From contig CM039134.1 in NCBI GenBank assembly GCA_022036555.1, positions 13,826,818-13,890,817 on the forward strand: a stretch of 64,000 bases of DNA, read 5' to 3'. Position numbers and translations under genes: made by a program. Below, piece by piece: positions 9,590-21,030 of this stretch (position 1 is its first letter; the number at the start of each line of letters is the position of its first letter). Source of the DNA: Microstegium vimineum (taxonomy: Eukaryota; Streptophyta; Magnoliopsida; Poales; Poaceae). The notes under the pieces were generated by a model. That model made no database searches and was not told the origin of the DNA. It was given only the letters and a program-made list of their open reading frames with translations.

Positions 9590-12485
9590 TACAACACATG
9601 TGTATAATGAATATACATATAATTAATCATCCGATTAAGCCAACATATAGCGTGTAAAGGCTGAATTATTAGCAGTGCATGTGATATTGCGGTTAATAGT
9701 AGTTCTTGATTGATGTGGAGCCGCCGAGCCGGGTAGCGGACTGGCAGGGCTGCACTTCTGTCCTCTCTTTCAGGCCTGCCTGCACACCACCAACTCCCAG
9801 CGCCAGGCTTGTCCCGTAGCAGGTTCCAAGCGTTGAACCTGAACGTGAGGCAGCTTTGGTTGGTTCTCTGGCCGACAAAATTCGCCTCCGTGGCTGCAAA
9901 GGCGCAACGCAGTATCAGCTGGCCAACTCCACTAGCGCCGGCTTGCTCGCAACTGGGTCGAAACCGGACACGTCTCAAGCCTAGTTTGGAAACGGGAAAT
10001 TTTTTAAATTGACTTAAATCTAGAAGAGTTTCATGTAGAGTGCGTTTGGTTGAAAAAAATCGCCTTAAATCTAGAACATGTATAACGATGTATAAGTAAA
10101 ATGATCTTGTTCGTTAGTGGAAAAGACTGGTTGATTCAATAATATTATGTGAGTAAGAATAAACTATAAATAAAGCTAAAAAGTTGGCTTATACCCATAT
10201 TAGTTGATGTTTAGGACAGCGACACGGTCTCCAAAGCGTAATTTTGATTGCTTATATTTTGAAAAATATTTATCAAAATATATATATATATATGTATATT
10301 TTTATGAAAATATTTTCCAAGACAAATCTATTGATATGATTTTCATTTTTTTCAAATTTCATAATTTAAAAGTTATTCATGATTTATATTCTCAATGTTT
10401 GACTCAAACATTTTCCAAAACATCAATTACTATGGGTATGGAGGGACTAACTCATTAGACAAGTGAACATGGTCATATTTGGGCACTAGATGAAAAAAAT
10501 TGGTGACAAGTGGCACCTTGCGAGTTGCTTTCGGTAGTCGGTGAAAAATAATGTCTCCGTCTCGAAAGGAATGCGAATATAAATTGCTTAACGTTTAACT
10601 AAATTTCTAATAAATAATATTTATATTTATAGCTCCAAATTAATTTATAATAAAAATATATTTCGTTGTTAACCCAATGATATTTATTTAATATAAAATT
10701 ATTTATATTTTTATAATCTAATAATTAATCAAACTTGGTATACTAAACCATAACCTTGTTCAAAAAATGTATTTTTTTAAATAGAGGTAGTAAAAGGTTT
10801 GAGCAGCACAAACGCAAGATCCTAATGGTCTAGTAGCAGAACTGCAGAAGGCGTAGTTGCAGCGAGTTTGTTTACTGAGAATGGAACTGCAGATGACATA
10901 GTGTCCTCCAAACCAGTTTTGTCGAAGATTCACAAGCATAGAGGTTTCCATAAGCTGCCAGTTACATTTGCACGTACCACTGGCAGCAAACCATCGGCAT
11001 CCAAAGAAACCATCCAATCATCTGCTGGTGGTCGCGACAAGTCACCTTGACCACGGGAGGATTGGCCGCTGGGTCACCGCCCGCAGCTCCTGCGCGTGAC
11101 GCCTCCCCGGCCTGGTATGCTTCACTCCGGCACTGGAGACCGGGCAGCTGGGGCCCGGACAATACTACGCATTGTCGCTGCTGCTCGGCGATTGCCGATT
11201 GGAGGGGGTATCCTCGGCTGCTGCTTCTCATCCATTTCTAGTTCTAGTACTACAGTATACTACTGCGGAGTAATATACTAACTCTGTCCTAAAAAGCAAG
11301 TTTAATTAGGACAAAATTTGAGTAAAAAAATAAAAATATAAACCATAAATAACTTGTAATTTATTGAGTTTAGAAATATAAAAACCATATTAATACATTT
11401 ATTTTGAAAAATACTTTCATAAAAATTGCTTGGTTAATCCTCTTTTCCAAAATTACACCTATCTTAAAGTGGTCCACGTAATTAAGTGATTAATCATTTT
11501 CTTGAATATTATATGGACCCCCATGGTTCTTGCATCCGCCCAGCCCAAACCCGAAGCCAAACCCACTCACATCGCCGGTCCGCTTTGTTCGGACGTTTTG
11601 TTTGCGTGCGCGCGCGGCCGCGAGCAGACTTCGTCGATGGCGCATCCACAACGACATATGCATATCCCCTCTGGATCGCTTTGTTCATCGCCGTTCGTGT
11701 CTCATGCGGAGGTCTGCTGCATCTTCTTGATGGACGTCCGTGCTGCGTCATGAACGATTTCGCAGGGGCCATAGCGGAGTAGAACCAACATATGAATGCA
11801 TGGCTGCCCTCAAATTCACATCCCCGGCACCAGTGAAGAGGGCTGTCCACAGATGGCTGCGGTGGTGGCCGGTAATGGTGATTTGGAGGCAGATGGATAC
11901 GGATCCTTTTGGGCTAGGCCTTGTGGAACCCATGTTATAATACTATAAATTAAGAAAATTATACAACTAATTAATTCGGTAGCTGCTTTAAGATGTGTGT
12001 AATTTTTTTAATTAAAGAGTACCCGAGCAGTTCTGACAATATATTTCAATAAATATATTTTTAAAAAGAGATTTGCTAAATCACAGACACCTGAATTTTG
12101 TTTTCTTTTCGGGCAACAATCCTCATCCATCTAATCCAAATCGAACAATCAGTATTCATGCTCATCCTTAGGACTAAATACCTTTCCCCTTGTTACTAGT
12201 TCATCTTTATTTTCAGGCACCTATAACATAGGAAATGTGTTTTAAAAGAAGTAATCAAAGTTATGTTTCGAAGATCACCGCGTTGCTATCATAAACGCTT
12301 GTTTTGTGCAGTTATGGGGTGGTGAGTAATGTCGATGGAGTATAGTACATTGGCAGTGTAAAAGCCTGGAAAGGGTGGAAAAGAAAAGCTCAAAAAAAAA
12401 ATCCCAACAACTCCGTTGGCGAGAGGATGTGTGCACGTCTGTCAATAGGGCCACAGGGGTGCTGCCATCTGCAGCTGGCAGGTGC
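9590..12485. other. Intergenic stretch with degraded repeats
   Basis: About 2.9 kb, mostly AT-rich. Two stretches (10550-10790 and 11280-11460) begin like Stowaway elements (ctccgtctcgaaagg; ctctgtcctaaaaag) but lack matching right ends and TA flanks, so they are only likely relics. GC-rich patches at 9700-9990, 11080-11240 and 11520-11930 contain overlapping open frames on both strands with no recognised domain. A candidate orphan exon at 10826-11050 is listed separately. Confidence 0.45.
10826..11050 (+). other. Orphan coding-like exon, product not recognised
   Basis: A frame of about 70 codons ends in TGA at 11048-11050. It has a protein-like composition (SSKPVLSKIHKHRGFHKLP, then ARTTGSKPSASKE) unlike its AT-rich neighbours. 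It opens just after a possible acceptor (ggtctag) and has no ATG or upstream exon. It could be a gene fragment captured by a transposon. I do not recognise a family. Confidence 0.25.
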
Positions 12486-12498
12486 GTTTGCTCGATCA

Positions 12499-12702
12499 AG
12501 GCCATGGGTGAGGGGCTTCCACCCAGAGTTCAAATCCTGGGTGTGACACTTTATTCCGGCGCTACGCATTAAATGGTAGACGACGTTCCCGTCGACAGCG
12601 AGGCGCCCGTGGTGACTTCGTGAACTTCAAGATCTGCCGGCTCAGTCCTTCGAATGTGCTCATAGGGTAGAGTTTGCGTGCGTATATTCGTAGTGTCTGT
12701 GG
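12499..12702 (+). mobile_element. SINE copy 1, 5'-truncated, with 13-bp target duplication
   Basis: This element shares its body with 39141-39436 and, inverted, with 22262-22527: gttcaaatcctgggtg, then gacgttcccgtcgacagcgag, then ccggctcagtccttcgaa. It is flanked by the exact 13-bp direct repeat gtttgctcgatca (12486-12498 and 12703-12715). The gttcaaatcc motif resembles a tRNA-type B box. Compared with the copy at 39.1 kb it lacks the A-box part of the head. Confidence 0.78.
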
Positions 12703-12834
12703 GTTTGCTCGATCACCGATTCACCGTGTCAGGAGGTCTCAGAATTGTTTCTCCTCGGTCAAGGAAAACAAATAGAGAAATAAGGCGAGAGATGAACGGT
12801 TTATCTCATGCAGTCATGCCCAGGGAATTCAAAA

Positions 12835-13385
12835 CCGTTCGGTTACCACGGTAACCGCTCGGTAACCGACGTACCGGTCGGGACCGGTTCGGTTTCGGTA
12901 CCGGTTTGAATTCAAATTTCAAATTTGAATTTTTTTTAAAAAAAATTCTGAAAAAATTCCTAAAAATAGTTCACGATTTATAGAGTCCAATGGTGTAAAA
13001 TTTTTTCAAATTGGAGTTCGTTTGCTATTTTTTTGGACGTGTTTCAGTTTGAAAAAAAAAAGAAAAAAGAAAAAAACCGTGAGGCCCGTTAAGGGCCCAT
13101 GCGGCACATTGTCTCCTGCGCCTCCTATTTAAGCCGCTGTCGGCCGGGGGGGGGGGGCTGTCTCCGCGCCCCGAACCCTATCCGCGCCCGCCCCCTCCTC
13201 TTCCGCCCCCGCGCCGCCCGCAGCCGACCGCGACCCTCGGTAACCGACCGGACGGCGGCGGTTACCGAGATATTTGGTCGGTAACCGACCAGCTCGCCAC
13301 GCGCCCTCCCCCCGGCGGTTACCGATCGGACGCGGCGGTTACCGACCCCCCGGAGCGGTTACCGAGCGGGTCGTTCGGTAAGTCT
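12835..13385. repeat. Left subterminal repeats of the hAT element
   Basis: Many copies of GGTTACCG or its complement CGGTAACC occur here, clustered at 12840-12900 and 13240-13375 in both orientations. Similar motifs occupy 17605-17800 at the other end. In hAT elements such repeats are usual binding sites for the transposase. A donor-like cggtaagtc at about 13375-13383 suggests a leader intron may begin here. Confidence 0.7.
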
Positions 13386-13949
13386 TTTTTTTGTTTTTTT
13401 TCATTTCTTTGCATTTGTAGTTGCTTTAGTTGTAGGATTTAGTTCTAATATGTAGTATTGATGGAGTATATGATGTAGAAAATATTTATTGTAAGATTTA
13501 GGTAGGATTTGACTTAGGGTTTAGGTAGGAGTTAGGTTTATTTGGTTTAGGATTTAGGATTTGCGGTAGGATTTGCTTTAGGATGTATGTAGGACTTAGG
13601 ATTTAGGATTTTATTGATATAGGATTTAGGATTTAGTACGGGTCCATATTGACACATGATGTAATTCCCATGAAATATGTTAAGGTAAACAAAAGGTGCA
13701 TCCTTGGAAACTATTTTTTATAATAAATATAGTACTCGCTCCGTCCTAAAGATGATATTATTCTTAAATAGTGCTGAATCAAATAGTCTTAGATTTAGCT
13801 GAGTTTATATACTAAGATTTTAGTATTTAGTATAGTAAATAAGTAACATTAGATTCTTTATAAAATATATTTGTTGTATTGCTATATATTTGCGGTATGA
13901 TTTGATGCATGTGTTGGATTTTTTTGTGTTGTCCATTTGTGCTGGAAGA

Positions 13950-16900
13950 TGCCGAGAGACCGCAGAGACGTGGTATGGGAGCATGGAGAGAATCTTGCTC
14001 CCGGTTGGAAATGCAACTACTGTCTTAAACAAAAAGCCGGGGGTGGAGCTTCCCGGTTCAAGCAGCATTTGGCTGCGCGCGGGACGGAGGTGATCCACTG
14101 CACCAAGGTGCACAGAGAAGTCCGGGAGTACTTTCAGTAGGAGATCGACAGAACTAGGCAGGAAGCTAGTGACCGCACTCGTCAGAGGGTTGCACGAGAG
14201 GCTGCTGCAGCGGAGGGCAACCACCCCCTTGGCGATGACGAGTACGAGGCTCGGTTGCGGGAAGCCCTGAATCAGTCCAGAGCAGAATATGAGTACCAGG
14301 AGGGGGTGCAGCGGAGAGGAGGCGCTTACGAGCGTGGAGGTGGCAGTGGTAGTGGTACTGCTTCGCAAGGGGGCAATCCTTTGCAGAGGATGTTTCGGAG
14401 GTCTAGTTCACAGAGGCAGACCCCTGCGGTGGTGGAGGACTACAACTTGGCAGCGGGTACGAGGGGGGGACTCCAGCAGACCCGGATTGATACAGGGGCA
14501 TGGACGCAGAGGGGAAGGAACGCGAAGGACGCAATTGGGAAAGCTTGGGGAAAGTTTTTCCATACTGCAGGAATCCCGGAAAACAGGCAGACAATCCGTA
14601 CTTTGTTAGTGCAGTCAGGGAGACGCAGAAGTGGGGTAAGTACATATACTTGGAGACTTCAATTCATTACGTATATTTCTCTATTCTTATGATTCGCTTA
14701 CGATTGCAGGTGAAGGGATCGCGTCGCCCAGTGGAAAGGATATAGACGGGAAGTACCTCGATCATAACGAGAAGGACCTGCAGATGAGGTACGCAAAGTT
14801 TCAGGAGGAGTGGCCCCTGTTTGGGGTCACGTTGATGTGTGATTCGTGGACGGGCCCGACAAGAATAAACGTCATCAATTTTTTGATCTATTGCAATGGC
14901 GTCATGTGGTTCCACAAGTCAGTTGATGCGACGGGCAGGAGCCAAGATTCGTCTTATTTGCTGGGGGTACGTCCAAAATATTATGCCAGTTCACATGCAC
15001 TATGTTTTCTCGGTTCCACTAAATGTTGTGCCTACTTGTGCAGCTGATTCGCAAGGTGGTTGAGGAGATAGGTGCTGAGCATATCGTGCATATCGTCACG
15101 GACAACGGCGCCAACTTCAAGAGAGCATGCCAGAGACTGAGCGATGAGTACAAGCATATTGTTTGGACACCTTGCCTTGCACACACCATCAACCTGATGC
15201 TGAAGGACATTGGTAAAAGGTCAGAGCATGCAGATATGATCTCAACATGCAAGCGAATTTCAGCTTGGCTGCACAACCATGGCCAGTTGAATGCAACGAT
15301 GAGGGCAGCCATTGGTGGTGAGTTGGTCAAATGGAATGCCACTAGGTTTGGGACCAACTACATGTTCATGGAGAGCTTCCATCGGAAGCGTGATCGTTTT
15401 ATGCAGTGGATGGGATCTTCCGAGTTCTTGCAGAGCAGGTGGGGAAAATCCCAGGAAGGTCACTATGCTCACGCAAGGCTGTCTAGCTTACAGTGGTGGG
15501 ACACACTCAAATACATCATCGATTCAGTGGCACCAATTTACAGGTTCCTTCGGTTCGCTGATCAGGATAAGCGACCTAACCTGTGTGAGGTTGTCTACAA
15601 CTTCCAAGACTGCAAAACCGAGATGGAGAAGTTCTTTGCAACAAATGTGTCAACATGGCGTGAGTACAAGGCTATCATGGATGCCAGGATTGCGGACGTG
15701 TACCAAGGCACGCATGTGGGACCAGGTGCGATCACAACCATTGTTAAAATAGCCGTCTCTACATATTGAGTATTTACCATTTGCTAATTTGTCGTGCATC
15801 GTATGTTGCAGCTGCTGTCCTCAACCCAAGGCTTGTATACCGTTTCAATCCAATCCCGCAAATGTTTGCTGGCCTCAAGGAAGCATTTGGGAAAATGACG
15901 GATGTGCACTCCGCTATCTTGGCATTACAGGAGGCAGAATCATTCCGCAGACACCTTGGGGAGTTTGGCAGCGAGCTGGCCATTAAAATGGCCTCGGACC
16001 CCAACACAACCCCATGTAAGAGTACTTTTGAACTCATTTTTTTTGTCTTTTTCAGCGCGTACCTAACATAATGGGTTCCGCTTTGCAGCTCAATGGTGGA
16101 TGCTGTTCGGCAGGAGCACTCCAAATCTTCAAAAACTTGCGCTGAGGCTTGTTGCACAGTGTGTATCCTCCAGTGGATGCGAGCGCAACTGGAGTACATT
16201 TGCTTTGCTGCACACGAAGGTTCGGAATCGCTTGTCCCACAAAAAACTGAACAAGCTAGTGTATGTGAACTACAACCTTCGGCTGCGACTCGCGGATGCA
16301 TCCGGACCACCTAGGCGTGAGGAAGAAGACTTCATTGACCAGTTCACGCAGATGTCCTTTTACGAATGGGATAATCCGGTTCGAGACTGGATGGAGTATG
16401 GCAGATCCAACCAGGCGCCAGTACTCGACGAAGAGGATGAAGAAACGGACATACCTCTTCCGTCCCATATCGTGAGGTACGTTGATGTACTTTGTTAGCC
16501 ACTGACGAACCATACTTTTAATAATATGATTCATTCTTTATCATGACAGAGACCAAGTAGACCCCGACGATCTTGGGCCCATCAGTGATTGGGCCCGTAG
16601 ACATGTGGGTGACACGCATCTTGGGAAAAGAAAATACCAGACAGGACCTAGCCAGAAAAAAAGGGCAAGCGAGTGCAACAGCCTGTCCCCAGCGATGATT
16701 CGACAGATGATGGCGAGGAGGGTGAGCAAAGTCCACGGTACCAGGAGTTCGATCACAGCAGCTCAGCAACTGACAGTGGAGACGGTCATAGTGGTGACGA
16801 TGACCCTGGAGCTGCTGTTGTTGTTGGTGGTGGTGTGGCTGGAGGTTCTGCAGATGGTGCTGGTGGTAGTGGTGCTGGTGATGCTGGTGGACTTCATTTC

Positions 16901-17358
16901 ACAGGTATGGATTGTTACAGATATTTTTTTTAATGTCTATGCCTACTCACTAGTACTAATTATGGTCGGCTACAGGCGAGACAGACTTCACACATGCTAC
17001 TCAGGACCGCGACCATGGGCAGCCGGAATCGCAGAGGAGAGCGTACGACCCGACGGACTGCTACGACACGCCACAGTACTCCTCTTCCTCGTACAGTGAT
17101 ACATCGTACGGTGGTGGTTATACCTACCCCGTTCCTGACATCAGCACGCAGCCGGCCACTAGATGGATCTACGAATGGCAAGACCCGGATTTCTACAACA
17201 TGTTAGTGCAGGAATGGGAGACCACAGCTCATTGGACGGGCCAATCATGGATAGAGTACAAGGCCGGGCTACAGTCGCGCGGTATCGCTCTAATGTCCAC
17301 CGCGGAGTATGAGGAGGGGTGCCGAAACGGGATCTTCCCTTATATGCGACGCCAGTGA
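13950..17358 (+). pseudogene. hAT transposase gene, seven exons, disabled by three lesions
   Basis: Visible coding exons are 13950-14635, 14710-14966, 15044-15725, 15812-16015, 16089-16476, 16550-16904 and 16976-17358, all joined by GT-AG introns with matching phases. Domains in order: a BED zinc finger (KCNYCLKQ...HLAARG), a Gln/Arg/Gly-rich linker, a DUF659 region (CDSWTGPTR, then IVTDNGANFK and PCLAHTINLML), the hAT dimerisation motif (CVSSSGCERNWSTF), then an acidic and aromatic tail. Lesions: an in-frame TAG at 14138-14140, a one-base loss near 14578 within the IPG-KQADNPYF segment, and a one-base change in the A-run at 16656-16662 that shifts the frame before the acidic tail. The enzyme would cut and re-insert the element, but this copy is probably inactive. 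The ATG at 13950 is chosen because it directly precedes the BED domain. Confidence 0.85.
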
Positions 17359-17604
17359 GTAGTGACCATGATGTTCGCATGTCTACGGCACGAGGTATTT
17401 CCATGGACGATTTGTTCTTGTTGCAACGGTGAACTACGTTATTTCCGTCGTGAATTTGTGGCTAGTGCATCACTATGATATTATTGTGGGGTTGGTCATT
17501 TGTATCACACTATTTTACATGAATTGTGTGTTCTATTTACATCATTATGCACAAAGGTCATGCAAAAAAATTGATTTTTTCAAGCAAAAAAAAATAAAAA
17601 AGAC

Positions 17605-17800
17605 ACCCAGCGGTTTGGACCGGTTACCGTTCAAACCGGTCGGTAACCGGCCCTAACCGATCGGTTACCGGTCCAAAACCGTTTGCACTGCGCCGTTTGA
17701 ATTCAAAATGCGAACCGTTCGGTTTGGACCGGTAACCGGTCAAACCGGTCGGTAACCGCCCGACCGGCCCCCGGCGGTTACTGGATCCGGTTCGGTAAGG
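17605..17800. repeat. Right subterminal repeats of the hAT element
   Basis: About eight copies of the GGTTACCG/CGGTAACC motif occur in both orientations within 200 bp, including paired ccggtcggtaaccgg blocks. They mirror the left end and are inferred transposase-binding sites. Confidence 0.7.
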
Positions 17801-18035
17801 TAAACCCTGGTCATGCCCCTAACGCTAGTTGCAATTGTGCAGGTCCAAAGGAAGTATACAGCCAGGTATACCAGAGCCAGAAGACCAAAGCCATGATTAG
17901 ATCGTAATGGAATGGAACCGTAATAAACTAATAACACATGGAATTATCTTTTTGCTACCAAATCTTACTCCAAAAAGGCTGCGATTGCCGATTTGGTACT
18001 CCTATTTCTGATCAGCTTTGGGTGATCATCTACTC

Positions 18036-18420
18036 CTACTTTGTCTTCCGAAGCAGGGTCAGACCCGGACGAGCGATGAATGCGGACGCAGAGGAAGAGC
18101 TCCCTGTTGGCCCCCCGTCCCCGTGCAGCATCTCGTTGGGCACGGCGAAGTACAGCTCCTTCTCCAGCGCGCTGCTCCTCACCGGGGTTCGCGTAGAACG
18201 TGCACGTGAACCGCGGGAGCTGGGGAGGCTTGGCCGTGGCCCGGAGTCCCCGGACAAGCACCACTGGCACTGCCGCGCCGTCTCCCAGCGTGCCCGGCTG
18301 CCCGCGCAGCAGGCGGCCCGCGGCTGCTTTTCCGGTGGCTCCCATGGAACGGCGATTGTTGCGATGGTGCCTTCGTGCCTGATCTCCCATGGAACAGCAG
18401 CGCGCGGTCCGTCCCTCGCC
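18036..18420 (-). pseudogene. SINA-like pseudogene fragment (C-terminal part)
   Basis: On the minus strand, pieces of the C-terminal SINA-like domain follow one another in shifting frames: LPRFTCTFYANP near 18210, then ALEKELYFAVPNEMLHGDGG, then ELFLCVRIHRSS near 18080. The order and spacing match the C-terminal end of the pseudogene at 3783-4450 (FTYILWAKSP ... LSVRIDVV). At least two frameshifts are present and no RING finger remains. Confidence 0.6.
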
Positions 18421-18474
18421 GTCTTGCCACTGCGCTTACTGTTCGCGGCCGGGCAACGGCGGCGCGAGCAGATC

Positions 18475-18795
18475 GGTGGGTCGGGCGGCCAGCCTCCCTC
18501 CCCTTGCGCCATGGTTTATCTCCAACAGACCAGGGAATAGCTAGCTTTTTTCTAGAATGCTCCGTCCTACCACTCGAGAGGGAATCACCTTGCAACCGTG
18601 TGTTGCCTGTGTCGTGTGTACTTGACCATCCCAATTCGCAAAGCCCACAGTAGTGTTACAGGGTACTAGTTGCAGCGATTTCCTGCAAGAGGATGGAATT
18701 GCGAATGGCTTTAGCAATTTAGCATAATAATAGTGTTCTCCGAAACTATTTTTTCCCTTGAAGATTCACAGTTTACATATTCTATAAGTAATCTA
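18475..18795 (+). repeat. Dispersed repeat, copy B (partner at 3360-3680)
   Basis: Matches 3360-3680 from ggtcgggc through to agattcacagtt with small insertions and deletions (for example a 7-base difference near agctagctttttt). It lies beside the second SINA-like pseudogene. No coding is conserved between the copies. Confidence 0.6.
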
Positions 18796-18873
18796 AAATG
18801 AATGTTAGTATTTTTTATATAAATTTAATCAAAGTTTAAACTATTTAACTTGTAAAAAACAACTTCTTATCCA

Positions 18874-21030
18874 ATGTCGGCGCCAGAAGCGCCGGAGTCG
18901 TCGCGGACGAGCCAGGACCCGGAGCCGGAGCCGCAGCGCAGGTGGGTGGCCCTCCTCTCCGCCCCGTCCTCCTCAACGACGACGACGACGAGGACCTAGA
19001 CATACACCTCCAGCTTGACGCCCCGCCGCGGCCCTCCTGCCTGTTGGTGTGCAATCGCTGCGCCCACGACCCCAGGCGGCGCAGGGACACCGACGAGCCC
19101 CCGTCCGCCTGCATACTCGCCGTCGCCGCCGACCGCTCCTCCCGCGTGCTCGTACAGTTCGGTGAAGACGGCATCATCTACCTCTTCGACACTGACGCCA
19201 ACGCCCGCACCGTCACCCGCCTCCCTCCCGTGCCATCCTCGCTCCGGAAGAAGTCGCTGGACATCTGCCCCGACCGCAGCGTCGGCATCATCGCCCACCC
19301 GCACAGCCCAGCCCACTACGTGGTCGCTCAGCTCCACCCCGGCCGCAACCTCTGTCGACAGCGCATCGCCCACGACGGCCGTCTGTGGTGGCTCGCCCTC
19401 GCCTACGGCCTCTTCTCCTGCGACCCGCTCGGAATCGAGCCCCTGCGCTTCCTCCCGCTCCCGCCCGACTGCGAGATGGGAGACGACGTCGCCTTCAACC
19501 CCGCCACCACCACCCTCGTGAAGCAGCGCCGCGTCGTCGGGGCCAGCGAGGGCAAGCTGCGCTTCGTCGAGATACGCGGCGGCCTCTCCTACGACGCGCG
19601 GGCCGCAGACGACGTGCCCCAGGCTGACCCCTCCGTCAGGATGTGGACGCTCGTCGACCCGGAGGACCCGGACCCCTGGAAGATGGAGTTCGATGCGCCT
19701 TTCACCCAAATCTGGGAACACAACAGCTATGCCGAAGCCGGCCTGCCGCGGCACATGGTACCCCACGTCGCCTTCGTCGATCCCGACGACCACCGCGTCG
19801 TCTACTTCTTGCACGGCTCGAAGCTATTCGGCTTGGACTTGGACGTGCTGAAGACGCAGGTCGTCGCCTACGACCAGGGCTACGATACAGGCGGTGACCG
19901 GGAACACGTGTTCCACCGCCCCATCGTCCACGCCTGGAAGCTCGCGCCGTCGGCACCGACAACGCCCATGGAGCATCACTTCCCACGGGGTACGCACCTT
20001 AGGCTTCGGATGGCTGAGTTCCAGGATATGGATGGTTTGGTGGAGGCCACCGACAACGGGAGAGACGTAGTCCTCGGTACCTGGGGAACGATGCCTCAAT
20101 CGACATGGATCGTGGATTACATCGAGCGACAAGGAAAGCCACCTCACATGATTCTCCAAAGTTCAGCTTATGGCAGATATCTTGCGCACAAAGGAGATCT
20201 GGACAACAAGACCGTCTTCTCCACAGAGTTGATTGGCTCCAGCCGGAGCAGGAGGAGCTGCTTTGGATGGTGGACATGAAGCACGGCACCGGAGATGAAG
20301 GCGTTCTTATCAATACAAAGTATGGACCCTGGAATATTTCGTCGGAACAGGAGACTGTGTGGAGACTCGAAGCAATCTTGTCCCCACCCACGCTGCCACC
20401 TTCTCTCCGTGCACCAGTCACGGTGAGCTCGGTTTAATGCCTATTTCGTCCACATTGGAGTCACTGTTTGGTGTCAGAACATATGTTGCTCATTACAATG
20501 TACTCCGTAGGAGTATATTCATATTCAAGATTTGTTTATTCTGAACACAAGTGTTTCATTATGCAACAGCCCCAGGAGTACCACGCGGGCAGCGGTTGAT
20601 CAGAGTCTTCCAGGCAAACGACGCAGGGGAGTTCAACGAGGACGAGGGCGACACGTTCCTATTCTATGGAAGCTCTGTACACAGGCTAAGGAGCGAGGCG
20701 GGGCAACTTCAGCGACAATTGATGGACTACCAGGTGGGGAACCCTCGGCGGCTCCGTCAGCCTCACAAGAACAACTCACTCTGCGTGCGGGCCGGCTCCT
20801 ATGGACGCCTCACTCCTCTACTCACTGACCTGCCTAACAGCTTAGATCCCATGGACATCGTCGTTCTCACCGATGGATCACCGGGTGAGGAGTCAACTAC
20901 TGTTTCTAAGCATTTTTCACTTTGCGTGCTTTATTTGGTTTGCATGGATCACCAAGTGAGGACTCAACTACTGTTTCTTGTGAATTCAGCTGCTGAAGCG
21001 TTGCGGTACTCCAGTTTGGATGAGGCCTAG
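18874..21030 (+). pseudogene. DUF1618-DUF569 fusion-like gene, frameshifted
   Basis: An ATG at 18874 opens a frame (EPEPQRRWVALLS) typical of a DUF1618 N-terminus. It must shift by one base around 18950-18985 to enter the long frame 18942-20279. That frame holds the DUF1618 core (RMWTLVDPEDPDPWKMEF, then the HRVVYFLHGSKLFGLDLD strand). A DUF569 start follows in the same frame from the Met at 19968 (MEHHFPRGTHLRLR, then LQSSAYGRYLAHKG). A second shift near 20228 restores DUF569 sequence up to about 20432. After a GT-AG intron the C-terminal part continues (RVFQANDAGEF, CVRAGSYGRLTPLLTDLP, DIVVLTDGS) to a donor at 20885, and the last exon is 20990-21030. DUF1618 function is unknown; DUF569 is a fascin-like beta-trefoil. 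The phase at the 20.4-kb intron also does not match, so the gene is probably broken, unless sequence errors explain the shifts. Confidence 0.72.

Larger units (their letters stand above)
12821..17809 (+). mobile_element. hAT-family DNA transposon, 4,989 bp
   Basis: The element starts CAGGG and ends CCCTG and is flanked by the perfect 8-bp direct repeat gtcatgcc (12813-12820 and 17810-17817), the target size expected for hAT transposons. It contains one multi-exon gene with a BED zinc finger, a DUF659 region and the hAT C-terminal dimerisation motif. Both subterminal regions are packed with the palindrome-forming motif GGTTACCG/CGGTAACC. The intact target duplication argues for a fairly recent insertion, although the gene has three visible lesions. 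Confidence 0.92.

Noticed and set aside
13725..13850. Possible Stowaway inside the hAT element
   Set aside because: The left end (ctcgctccgtcctaaag) looks right, but no inverted right end or TA pair was found.
14403..14645. Minus-strand frames over hAT exon 1 (also 13820-14368)
   Set aside because: They are antisense shadows of the transposase exon, which has clear family motifs on the plus strand.
18996..19814. 272-codon antisense frame opposite the DUF1618 region
   Set aside because: It mirrors the GC-rich coding of the DUF1618 region, and the plus strand shows the recognised domain. The antisense translation has no domain.
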